A stretch of 64,000 bases of DNA from Theobroma cacao (lineage: Eukaryota; Streptophyta; Magnoliopsida; Malvales; Malvaceae): assembly GCF_000208745.1 (NCBI RefSeq), contig NC_030857.1, positions 19,529,399-19,593,398 on the forward strand. Direction: 5' to 3'. Below are positions 12,062-23,063 of the stretch, piece by piece. Each line of letters opens with the position of its first letter. Positions within the stretch are counted from its first letter, which is position 1. Made by a program: the position numbers and the translations under genes. The notes beneath the pieces are model-generated. The model was not told the DNA's origin. It made no database searches and saw nothing but the letters and a program-made list of their open reading frames with translations.

Positions 12062-15000
12062 TCATTTAAACCGAACATAAGGTAAACAAATTTTATCTTA
12101 CCTAATTATGCCTTTGAGCTAACCCTCTGCTTGTGAAAATACTTGCAGGATCCGATGCATATGCCCCTGATTTGCGAGATGGTCTGCTGCTTGGTTCCCT
12201 TCTCTATGAATGTGCGAAATCCGAAACGAGATACCACTCAAGGATCTGCGGATGGAACCAAGCAAATACCGAGTCCTAGAGGATCCCTGATGGCCCTCAT
12301 CTATCATGTGCACGACTACTTTTGCATCCATTTCAATCCAAAGTCTAGAAATATTATGCTCAATGCACAAAAGTAAACCTCTATGAAGTGCCATTAATTC
12401 TGCCTGTAATGAATCACAAGGTCTAAATTTTTCAAAAAATCCAAAAATCATGGTACCTGTATGGTCTCGAAGAAGTCCTCATTCTGCAGCATTCTGACGA
12501 TTGTGCTTGGAACTACTATCAACATTCAACTTAAACTCATTTGCTGATGGTTTATGCCAAGAGAATATTTTTGGAGGTTGTGAGACTGCCTGCTGAAATA
12601 TTATACCCTATGCCTGAGCAATCTGTAGATCTCCCTTCCATTGCCATCACTAGAACTGGCTCCCATGAAAAAGTTGGTGGATGAGTTTGAGTACTTTCCA
12701 CACCACTCTATTAGAATACATACCAAGGTTCCTATGTTTCACATCATTCCTTTCAAACCATAAGAACCAAAAAATGAATAAAGGCATTAACGTGCGTATG
12801 TGTCCTTTTTTCGTATAATCTCCGGAGTACAACCATACCCATATAATCTGATTAACATTTTGGGGATGAATAATGTTGATTTGGAAAAATTTCGCAAAAT
12901 AATTCCAAACCTGTATAGCTATTGGGCATTCCCACATGACATGCAAGAGAGATTCCTCTGAATTGCAATGTTGACATTTAGAAGCAAACTGGAAACCCTT
13001 GGTTTTCAACCGTAAATCAATTGGGATCCAATCCTGTAATAACCTCCAAAGGAAGAAAGAGATAGTTAAAGGAATGCTTTTATGCCAAATTAAATCAAAC
13101 ACTGGATTTACAGACTGACGTTATCGAACTATCTCCCAAGTGGACTTAGCAATGAATTGCCCATCCGAGGTAGGCACCCAATACGCCCTATCATCACTAG
13201 AAGGATTAAATGGAGTTTTTAAAATTTTTGCCACAACGTCCTCCGACACCACATTGTTCAGCTTATCCACGTTCCATTTACCATCATCATAGAAATAGGA
13301 GACTCTCGTCATCGATGATGCAAATAATGGAAAATGATTAACCAATGAGGTATCACCCATCCAACAATCATGCCAAAAAAATAACTCACCCTTACCAATC
13401 CACCACCTAATGTAATGCTCTGTGGTTGGACAGTTGGCAAACATCCGTTTCCATGTTTGTGAATCATGAAGTTTCAACTGAACGTACCTCAAAATTTGGG
13501 CAGTACAATATTTAGTCCGCATAAATTACGTCCAAATGCTGTTACAAGATACAAACCTCCACCAAAGCTTCATGCTAAAAGCCTCAAACACATCACCAAG
13601 GCCTCGGATGTCTAATCCTCCCTCACTGGATGGCAGAGTGGTTTTATGCCACGCACTCCAATGAATGTGTCTAGTGCCTACTGAGCCTCCCCACAAGCAA
13701 TTATTGAACATTCTGTCAATTTTCTCAATCACACAAATAGGGGGCTTAAGGTCCTAGAGCAAATAGATAGGTAAAGAAGACAGAACACTCCGTAATAATG
13801 TAATTCACCCACCCAGAGATAGAATTTTATTGTCCCATCCTTCTATACGCTCCCGAATCTTTTCCACCAGTTCATCAGATAACATTACCCTTTTCGGACC
13901 TTTATAAAGTGGCACCCCTAAATATGTGATAGGCAAGCATTTATGGATGAAGCCAGTAGCTTGAGAGATTATCTATTTAGGCGAATTTGCCACATTTCGA
14001 TGAGTGATAAAACAGCTTTTAGAGTGGTTTATTCACTGTCCAGAAATCTCCTCATATCCCTGCAAGAACGTTAGGATTTTCTGCAAAGAGAATTTGGCAC
14101 CATTAGTGAAAATAATAATATCATCCATAAAAGCCAAGTGACTGACTGACATGGAGCAATCGAAAACATAGTGCAGAGATGGATACTGAGCAAATAAAGC
14201 ATTTAACCCTCAGAATAAATATTCGACAGCCAGAATGAACAAAAGAGGAGAAATGGAATCGCCCTGTTTGAGTCCCCTTTTTAACTTGAAATATCCCACA
14301 GCACCTCCATTAATCAGCAAAGAAAACCAGCAATTAGATATGCAACGGCGGACCATGCTAATCCACTGAGAATTAAAGCAGAACTGCTCTAGCATTCTAT
14401 AAAGGAAATTCCATTCAAGCCAGTCATATGCCTTCATCATGTCCAACTTGAGAGCTATATTTCCACCCCTTCACTTTCGGTCAATCTTCCCAATTAATTC
14501 TTGTGCAAGTAGGATGTTGTTGCTAATCAGTCTACCCCCTACGAAACCACTCTGATTATCTGTAATAATGGACGAAAGCACCTTTGCTAGACGATTAGCT
14601 AAAATCTTAGTAATGATTTTATTCAACACATTACAAAGACTTATCGATCTAAAGTCGCTCCATGTCGAGGCATTAAGATTCTTGGGCAGCAGTACAATTG
14701 TTGTGGACGTGATTCCCCTTGGGAGGTCAGCCCCATGAAAAAAATCCACTACTGTGTCCAAGGGGTCATTTGCAACAATATCCTAACATTGTTGATAAAA
14801 ATAAGAGGAGAATCCATCAGGGCTAGCAACACTATCCTTGTCGATATTAAAAACTACCCCTTTCAGCCCCTCCCTGAATGGCTCTACACATAAACTAAGA
14901 TTATCGTTATCAGAAATAATAGCAAGAATCAATGAAGCATCAAACCTGGCCATATTACACGGTTCCTTCTTCATAAGGAAGAAAAAGAATTCAACTGCAG

Positions 15001-16165
15001 AAGACTTTACAGCATCCGGTTCTTCAATCCAACTACCATCCAGATTTTGAATCTTAAATATGTGGCTTTTGATTCGTTTCTTCTTGACCTGCATATCGAA
15101 AAACTTGGTATTACGCTCACCCTTCACAAGCCATTTAATACTAGATTTCTACTTCTAGAATGATTCTTCAACACTAAGATAATGATTAAGCTGAGCATAT
15201 GCTTTGTTTATTGCTGCCCGATTCTCAAATGATTGCTCTTGTTGGAAAATTAATTCACAATCTGTAGCTCTTTGTTCTGCCACCTTCAAGTTGTGAAATA
15301 TGTCTCCAAAGACCTCCTTATTCCACCTTTTCAGTGACTATTTTAACCGACATTTTTTCGTCGAAAAAGCTTGTGAACTTGAGCTAATAATGGGAAGATT
15401 CTAATTCTGTTCCATAAATTTTTTGAACCCATGATGTAGTACCCAAGCGTGTAAAAACCGAAAGAACGATGGTACTTTGTCTTGGTTTTTTGAGCAGAAA
15501 ATCAGTAATGGGCAGTGGTCCTATCCATCCCTATTTAGGTGTTGTATACGTGTAGATGCAAAAAATTCTGCCCAATGATGATTATACACCATTCTGTCTA
15601 ACCTTTGAAACGTACGATTATTGGTCCAAGTGAATGGATTTCCTTCATAACCGCCATCCATTAATCCACAATCGAGTAAGGCTATAGCAAAGTCTTCCAT
15701 AACACCTCAATGCGGCACAACATCATTTAACCGTTCCCCACTGTTTAAGATGGCATTAAAATCACCCCCTACTATCCACGGTGTATAAATATTAGCTAAC
15801 AAGCTTCTCATGCAGTCCCACAGCACTAACCTCTCTGACCTGGTACATTTGGCATAAATAAAAGAAGCCAACAAAGGAATCTCCAACCATGGTATGGTGA
15901 GCTTAACATGAAGACATTGTACATGGTCCAGTAACACTTCACAGCTCAAATCAGAAGCATGAAACAACCATATTTTCTGAGAGCGATTCATAAAAAAATT
16001 TTCAAAACCCTATTTTCTTTTGATAAAGTCAGCTTTAGTTGCATCAACCATAGGTTCCAAAATGACTAAAATTTTTATTTTGTGCAATAACTGTAATTTC
16101 TTGATCCTTCTGTGGATTACTGCACTTGAAATACCTCTTACACTCCAAACTAGTGCACTATTCAT
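12062..16165 (-). pseudogene. E2 ORF2, decayed endonuclease-RT-zf-RVT-RNase H
   Basis: The start is at 16165 (MNSALVWSVRGIS) and the stop TGA at 12062-12064 after PYVRFK. The span of 4104 nt equals the intact design, so indels cancel overall, but at least eight stops or shifts break it. Recognisable pieces are endonuclease (15707-16165), the linker helix region (14783-15127), RT finger and palm (14210-14761), RT thumb (13526-13732), pre-zf-RVT region (13121-13522), zf-RVT (12650-13102) and RNase H (12119-12451). The RT active site reads FMDD near 14130, an Ala-to-Met change beside the catalytic pair. It cannot encode a functional protein. Confidence 0.88.
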
Positions 16166-17066
16166 GATCGGGTTCTAGCTGCATAACTCATAGAGATAGA
16201 ATCTTCATCCGAGACCCCATCATTTTCCCTCATATCCACGACTTTTTTTGAGTCCAAATTGATTAATTTCCTAATTGAAGCTGTAGTGTCTGAATATCTC
16301 TTATGTCTTACTCGTGGATACACTTCCAGTTTTGCAGTGTTAGTTTTTGTAACAGTTGGAATATCACTTAATTCCTTATTATACATGCACTTACTAGAGG
16401 CTGACTGCAAAATGGGAGGATTGCCATCATTTTCTTCCATCCGTTCACATGAACCGGCTATTGAATATAAGACCCAAATCTGTCTTGCTAGGTCCAGCGT
16501 CTGGCTTGCACCGTGCCCAGCTCTTGGACTATGTTCTCCACTTCCTTCTAACATATCAGCTGATAATTGCAAACCCCTTGACCCATTACTAGCAGTATGC
16601 TATTCTCGCACCTGTCGTATAGCTGCTGCTTGCAGTGAATGGACAGACAGGCAGTTTTTTAATTTTTGACCCACAGTTACATTTCCAATCCCATGCAACG
16701 ACGTCGCGGCTTCTTCTGCTAGAACTGCTGAATCCATTTCCCTCGTACACATTGCTTCATTCTGCCCCCCGAGCCCACTTTCATCCCTTAACTGTTTGTG
16801 CCCAAGCGATAAGGTTGCTGTCTGTGTTGGAGCCTTAATAAAATAATTTTTTTAATTTGCTCCCGCACCCGCTTGTCCTACTTCATATTGCAACGTCACA
16901 TCACCTGTAGGTGGGCTATGTTCCCCACTCCCTTCTAGCATGTCTACTGGCTTGTTATGGTCCGTCGGCCCACTCTCTATCATTTGTTGGTTTCCCCATG
17001 ATCTAAAGCTGTGAGCCGTGCTGCATGCTTCACAATATAATTTGTTGCTTTCTCATTTATACTTGT
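16162..17066 (-). pseudogene. E2 ORF1, 5'-truncated C-terminal part
   Basis: The last 136 codons (16162-16572) are open and end YAARTRS followed by TGA, which overlaps the ORF2 ATG as ATGA (16162-16165). The conserved tail features are present: YNKELSDIP, RYSDT, and SDEDSIS before the terminus. Upstream to about 17066 the frame is broken by stops. The DUF4283-like domain and zinc knuckle are missing because the copy ends there and telomere repeats take over. Confidence 0.82.
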
Positions 17067-17146
17067 TGAGGGTTGAGGGTTCAGGGTTCAAGGTTAGGAT
17101 TTAGGGTTTAGGGTTTACGGTTTAAGGGTAGGGGTTAGGGTTTAGA
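17067..17146 (+). repeat. Telomere-repeat block T1
   Basis: About 80 bp of degenerate units (TTGAGGG, TTCAGGG, TTCAAGG, TTTAGGG, TTTACGG, TTTAAGGG) separate the truncated E2 from the T-run of E3. It contains the shared string GGGTTCAGGGTTCAAGGTT (17077-17095). Confidence 0.85.
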
Positions 17147-17173
17147 TTTTTTTTTTAAACTGAGAAAGGCACT

Positions 17174-17191
17174 CAAGGCCTAGTTACCCTG
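17174..17191 (-). other. E3 3'-terminal hairpin HP1
   Basis: On - the arms CAGGG and CCTTG surround TAACTAGG; the stem has five pairs as RNA with one G-U wobble. It is kept even though the rest of the 3' UTR is deleted. Confidence 0.6.
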
Positions 17192-17352
17192 TTAAAATTT
17201 ATTAATTACGAAATATAAAGTGCAAAGGAGGGGAACATGAACTGAACCTCCAAGTTACATGACCATAAGAAAATTTAGGAGATGCACCTAGAGTAAAAAG
17301 TTTGAAACCGAAAGTGTACTTTGCGATGTCAATTCTTCTCTGGATTAGTGCA

Positions 17353-18276
17353 CTAGGAATACCTCTCGCGTTCCCAACTAGTTGCAAAGTTCACCGAGAT
17401 GGCATCTTCATCAGAGTCCTCATCATTTTCCCCCATGTTCGTGGCTTTGTTTGAGGCTAAACTTAATATTTTATCAATTGAAATTTCAGTGTCTGAATGT
17501 CTCCTACGCCGTATCATAGGATAAACCTCGATTTCTGTTAAATTTGTTCCGGAGAAAGAGGGAAACGAAGGAACATCACTTAGTTCTTTATTGTACATGC
17601 ACTTACCCGAAGTGGACTATTGGGTGGGAGGATTGTTAACATAGTCTTCCATCCTTTCCCGTGGGCATGTAACTGTTGGATTCCATCCACTATTAGTCTG
17701 ATTTGCCTCTGATGGATCAACCCGGTATTGGTCATCTATTCTTTCGTTCTGACATTCATTTATCCAATTACAAGACTATGTTCTCCACTTCTTTCAGCTA
17801 AACCAACTGACAGTATCTGGCTAGACGACCTATTTTATGACATTTGTGGACCATCCCCTTGCAAAGGGGCCGTTGACCCTTCCAATGGTGCCTTGGAGTA
17901 ATTTTTAATTTTTTCATTGACATTAGTTTGTAAAAAAATCTGCCTTAAGGTCCCATCACCCTGAACCGGCCTTGCTGTGGCCATTTCCTTTCGACCCATG
18001 ACTTTATCCACTATTGGTGTTATTGAGCTGTCCACCTCGACATGTGCTTGCACAATGGTCGAAGACTTTTGGACCAAAAAGTCACTTTTTGGGCCTTGTT
18101 TGTTCGCTTCATGAAGGCTGGCATCAATCATCTGTACATCTTGCTTACGTTGACTTTTTTTGTTTTCATTATTTTTATTGATTTTTGCATGGCTCTCCCT
18201 TTCTGCAGATTTCTCGTCTTCTCCTGCATGGACAGCGTCACAAATGACTTTCTCTTTTGTTGATTTTGTTACTCGA
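17353..18276 (-). pseudogene. E3 ORF1, C-terminal half
   Basis: The open pieces 17353-17598 and 17835-18131 carry ORF1 linker and tail sequence. Tail motifs include YNKELSDVPSFPSF, RRRRHSDTEISIDKI and SDEDAISVNFATS. A deletion of about 25 bp removes the ORF1 stop and the ORF2 start, so the ATGA junction is absent and ORF1 reads on into ORF2-derived sequence as WERERYS. The N-terminal half with DUF4283 and the zinc knuckle is missing. Confidence 0.8.
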
Positions 18277-18563
18277 GTTAGGGTGTAGGGGTTAGGGGTT
18301 AGGGTTTAGGGGTCAGGGGTCAGGGTTCAGGGTTCAAGGTTCAGGGTTTTAGGGTTTGAGGTTTGAATTTTGGGGTTTAGGGTTTGGGGGCTTGGGGTTT
18401 GGGGTTTGGGGGTTTAGGGTTTGGGGTTCGATGTTGGGGGTTTGGGGTGCAGGGTTCAGGGTTCAGGTTCAGGGGTTTGGGGTTGGGGGTTAGGTTTAGG
18501 GTTTAGGGGTTAAGGGTTAGGGTTCAGGGTTTAGGGTTTAGGGTTTAGGGTTTAGGGTTTTAA
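18277..18563 (+). repeat. Telomere-repeat block T2 (variant-rich)
   Basis: About 290 bp with TTAGGGG, TTCAGGG, TTTGGGG and TTGGGGG variants on the left, ending in several canonical TTTAGGG units beside E4. The segment 18320-18346 is repeated almost exactly in the distant block T7. Confidence 0.88.
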
Positions 18564-18587
18564 TTTTTTTTATGCTGAAAATTCACG

Positions 18588-18605
18588 CAGGGCCCAACTA
18601 CCCTG
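18588..18605 (-). other. E4 3'-terminal hairpin HP1
   Basis: CAGGG, loop TAGTTGGG, CCCTG on -. This is a perfect 5-bp stem of the consensus type. Confidence 0.6.
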
Positions 18606-18839
18606 TTAAGTTTTATTAATAACGAAATAAGAAGTACAAAGGAGAGGGGCATAAATCGTACCTCCAAGTTACATGATCGTAAGAAAGTTTCAAAGAACCA
18701 CTTAGAGTAAGGAAATCTATTTTATGTGCATAACTTTTGATGCTACAATAAAATAGATATTCCCTAGTATTACATTGGGACCATATACTAAGATAACATT
18801 TGAAACAGAAAATGTAAATAGAGAAGCACCTAGAATTGA

Positions 18840-18890
18840 GTGTTTCATTTTATGACCATCTTTTTTACTATCATCATAAAATTGAAACAC
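18840..18890 (-). other. E4 3'-UTR hairpin HP2
   Basis: The outer arms GTGTTTCA/TGAAACAC continue into TTTTATGA/TCATAAAA with one bulged base, giving a stem of about 16 bp. Confidence 0.65.
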
Positions 18891-18960
18891 CTCCATATTA
18901 CAAGAATCTATGTGAAAAACAAAATAAGGAAAATAAACTAAGAGTACTACTCCTTTACAT

Positions 18961-21900
18961 TCATTTTAACCTAACATAAGGTAAACAAATTTTATCTAAC
19001 CTAAGAATGCCGTTGAGCTAACCTTCTGCTTGTGAAAATACCTGCAAAATTCGGTGTTTATGCCCCTGATTTGCAAGATGTTCTGCTACCTGGTTCCCCT
19101 CTCTATGTATGTGAGAAATCCGAAACGAGAAACTACTCAAGGATCTGCCGATGGAAGTAAGCAAATACCGAGTCCTAGAGGATCCCTGATGGCCCTTATT
19201 TATCATGTGAACCACAACTTTTGCATCCATTTCAATCCAAAGTCTAGAAACATTATGCTTAATGCACAGAAGTAAACCCCTATGGAGTGCCATTAATTCT
19301 TCCTGTAATGAATCACAAGGTCCAAAATTTTCAGAAAATCCAAAAATCATGGTACCTGTATGGTCTCGAAGATGTCCTCCTCCCACAGCACTCTGACGAT
19401 TATGCTTGGAACTACCATCAACATTCAACTTAAACTCACCTGCTGATGGTTTATGCCAAGAGAATATTTTTGGAAGATGTGGGACTGCCTGCTGAAAAAT
19501 TATACCCCATGCTTGAGCAATCTATAGATCTCCCCTCCATTGCCACTAGTGGAATTGCCTCCCATGAAATAATTGGTGGATAAGTTTGAGTACTCTCCAC
19601 ACCACTCTGTTAGGATACATACCAAGGTCCCTATGCTTCGCATCATTCCTTTCAACCCATAAGAACCAAAAAATAAATAGAGGCATAAACGTGCGTATGT
19701 GTCCTTTCTTCGTATAATCACCAAAGTACAGCCATGTCCATATGATCTGATAAATAGTCTGGGGACGAACAATGTTGATTTGGAAAAATTTCGTAAAATA
19801 ATTCCAAACCTGTGTAGCTATTGGGCATTCCCACATGACATGCAAGAGAGACTCCTTGGAGTTACAATGTTGGCATTTGGAAGCTAACTAGAATCCCTTG
19901 GTTTTCAACTGTGAATCAACTGGGATCCAATCCTGTAATAACCTCCATAGAAAAAAAGAAGTTGAAAGAGGAATGCATTTATGCCAAATTAAGTTGAAAA
20001 CATGATTTACAGGCTATCGTTGTCGAACTATCTCCCAAGCGGACTTAGTAGTGAATTGGCCATCCGAGGAAGGTACCTAATATGCCCTATCATCACTGGG
20101 TGGATCGATCGAAATTTTTAAGATTTCTGCCACAACATCCTCCGGCAACACATCGTTCAACTTGCCCACATCCCATTTGCCATTATCATAGAAATAGTGT
20201 ACTCTTGTCGTAGACGATGCAAAGGATGTAAATCGACTAACCAATGGTGCTTCACCCATCCAACAATCATGCCAGAAAAATAACTCACCCTTACCAATCT
20301 GCCACCTAGTGTAATGCTCTGTAACTGGGCAGCTAGCTAACATCCGTTTCCATGTCTGTGAATCATGAAGCTTCGGTTGTACATTCCTTGGAATTTGACC
20401 AACACAATATTTGCTCCGCATGAATTGTGTCTAAATGCTGTTACAAGTTAAAAACCTCCACCAAAGTTTCATGCTAAAGGCCTTTAACACATCACCTAGG
20501 CCTCTGATGTCTAATCCTCCCTCATTAGATGGAAGAGTGATCTTATGCCACGAAGCCCAATGGATTTTTCTAGTACCTGCTGAACCTCCCCACAAAAAGT
20601 TGTTGAACAATCTGTCAATTCTTTCAATCACACAAATAGGAGGTTTGAGGACCTGGAGCAAATAAATAGGCAGAGAAGATAATACACTATGTAATAGTGT
20701 TATTCGCCCTCCCGGAGATAATACTTTGTTGTCCCATCCTACTATACGGTCCTAGATCTTTGCAACTAAGTCATCAAAAAACATTACCTTTTTTGGCCCT
20801 TTATAAAGAGGCACCCCCAAATAAGTGATAGACAAGCATTTATGAATGAAGCCAGTAACTTGAGAAATGATCTGGGTGCGACTGTTTGCCATATTTCGAT
20901 GAGTGATGAAGCAATTCTTTGAATGGTTAATTCGCTGTCCTGAAATCACCTCATATTCCTGCAAGAACAATAGAATTTTCTGCAATGAGGATTTCGCACC
21001 ATTAGTGAAAATAATGATATCATCTGCGAAAGCTAAGTGACTGACTGGCATAGAGCAGTCAAAAAGATAATGCAGAGAAGGATAAGTGGCAAACAAAGCA
21101 TTCAACCCCCGAGACAAATATTCCGCAGCCAGTATAAATAATAACGGAGAGATGGAATCGCCTTGTCGTAGCCCTCTTTCAGACTTGAAAAAACCCACAG
21201 TACCACCATTTATCAGTAAAGAAAACCAACAATTAGCAATGCACCGACGAACGATGCCAATCCACTGAGAATTAAATCCAAACTGTTGAAGCATTCTGAA
21301 AAGGAAATCCCATTCAAGCTGATCATAAGCCTTCATCATATCCAACTTGAGAGCTACATTTCCACCCCTTGACTTTCGGTCAATCTTCCCAATTAGCTCT
21401 TGGGCAATAAGGATATTGTCGCTGATAAGTCTCCCCCCTACGAAGCCACTCTGATTATCTGTAATCATGGAAGGGAGCACCTTTGCAAGATGGTTAGCTA
21501 GAATCTTAGTAATGATTTTATTTAAAACATTACAAAGACTTATCGGTCTGAAGTCACTCCATTTCGAGGCATTATTATTTTTGGGTAGCAACACAATAGT
21601 TATAGACGTTACTCCCTTTGGGAGGTCAGCTCCATGAAAGAAATCAACTACTGCATCCAAGAGGTCATTAGCAATGATATCTCAACATTGTTGATAGAAA
21701 TAAGAGGTGAATCCATCAGGGCCAGCAACACTGTCCTTATCAATATTGAAAACTGCCTCTTTCAGCTCCTCCATTGAAGGCACTGCACATAAACTAAGAT
21801 TGTCATTCTCATAAATAATAGCAGGAATCAACGAAGTATCAAACCTGGACATGTCACATGTTTCCTTTTTCATGAGAGAGGAAACAAATTCCATTGCAGA

Positions 21901-23063
21901 AGACTTAACAGCATCCGGTTCTTCAATCCAACTCCCATCCGGATTTTGTATTTTGAAGATATGACTTTTGATTCTCTTCTTCTTAACCAGCATGTGAAAA
22001 AATTTGGTGTTACGCTCACCCTCCACTAACCATTTAATTCCAGATTTTTGCTGCCAAAATAATTCTTCAACACTGAGCTGATGATTAAGCCGGGCATAGG
22101 CTTTATTCATGGTAACTCGGTTCTCCATTGACTACGCCTGTTGAAAATTATTTCACAATCTGCAGCTCTTTGTTCTGCCACCTTCAAATTGTGGAATATG
22201 TCTCCGAAAACCTCCTTATTCCATCGTTTCAGAGCTTGTTTTAGACATCGTTGCTTCACCCAGAAAGCTTGTAATCTAAAGCCAACAATGGAGGAAGTCC
22301 AATTTTGTTCCAAGAACTTTTTAAAACCATGGTGGAGGACCCAAGCATGCAGGAATCGAAAAGATGAAGGCACTCTATCCTGGTTCTTAGAGCAGGAAAT
22401 CAACAATGGACAATGATCTGATCCATCCCTATTCAGGTGCTGTATACGTGTAGAAGCAAAAAAGTTTGCCCAATGATGATTATAAGCCATTCTGTCCAAC
22501 CGTTGAAACATACGGTTATTAGTCCAAGTGAATGAGTTTCCTTTATAGCCACCATCCATTAACCCACAATCAAGCAAAGCGGTAGCAAAATCTTTCATAG
22601 AACCTGTATGTGGCACAACTCCGTTCAACCGTTCTCCACTATGTAAAATTGCATTGAAATCACCCCCAACTATCTACAGTGAATGAATATTAATTGCTAA
22701 GCTCTTCAAGCAATCCTAAAGAACTAATCTCTTTGACCTGGTACATTTTGCATAGATGAAGGATGCCAACAGAGGGACTTCCAGCCATGGCATGTTGAGC
22801 TTAACAAGTAGACATTGAACATGATCCAACAGCACTTCACAATTCAAATCAAAAGAATGAAACAGCCATATCTTCTGGGAGCAGTTCTTGAAGACTTTTT
22901 CAAAACCCAATTTTCTTCGAATAAATTCTGCTTTTGAAGCATCCACCATTGGCTCCAATATTACTAAAATTTTAATTTTATGCAATAACTGTAATTTCTT
23001 GATCCTTCTGTGGATTACCGCACTAGAAATACCCCTTACATTCCACACCAGTGCACTAATCAT
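18961..23063 (-). pseudogene. E4 ORF2, decayed endonuclease-RT-zf-RVT-RNase H
   Basis: The start ATG is at 23063 (MISALVWNVRGIS) and the stop at 18961-18963. The span of 4103 nt is one less than the intact design. The longest open piece, 20752-21660 (302 codons), holds most of the RT with intact motifs (FRPISLCNVLNKI, DNQSGFVGGRL, KLDMMKAYDQL, RQGDSISPL, LAFADDIIIF). Other pieces are endonuclease (22107-22628 and 22716-23063, with FNAI and DGSDHCPLL), linker (21682-22128), thumb (20431-20661), pre-zf-RVT (20077-20421), zf-RVT (19546-19845) and RNase H (19018-19428, NVDGSS, EMDAK). The lesions are mainly single stops between these pieces. Confidence 0.88.

Larger units (their letters stand above)
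11663..17066 (-). mobile_element. E2: LINE copy, minus strand, 5'-truncated in ORF1
   Basis: The T-run at 11663-11671 (complement of the poly(A) tail) directly follows telomere repeats. The body runs from 11672 to about 17066, where ORF1 breaks off and telomere-like repeats resume with no 5' T-run. About 900 bp of ORF1 remain, out of roughly 2.3-3.3 kb in other copies. ORF2 is heavily decayed. The 3' UTR and ORF2 are closest to E4 and E5. Confidence 0.9.
17147..18276 (-). mobile_element. E3: short internally deleted LINE derivative
   Basis: The T-run at 17147-17156 follows telomere repeats. About 150 bp of 3' terminus (HP1, AATAAAT-like region, conserved CATGGTCATGTAACTTGGAG context on -) are joined near 17305 to the first codons of ORF2 (NARGIPSALIQRRI), followed by the ORF1 C-terminal half to about 18276. 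Nearly all of ORF2 and the HP2 region are missing. The ORF1 side ends inside ORF1 and goes directly into telomere-like repeats. It could not move on its own; whether it was copied in this form or deleted in place is unknown. Confidence 0.85.

Noticed and set aside
11716..12078. E2 open frame of 120 codons in the ORF3 position
   Set aside because: It begins like ORF3 (MFGLNECKGVVLLVYF), but the middle diverges through an indel and it runs on without the conserved end, so I did not list it as a retained ORF3.
11663..17066. Target-site duplications at the minus-strand LINEs
   Set aside because: Both flanks are TTTAGGG-type repeats, so any duplication cannot be told from the repeat itself. I did not claim presence or absence of one.
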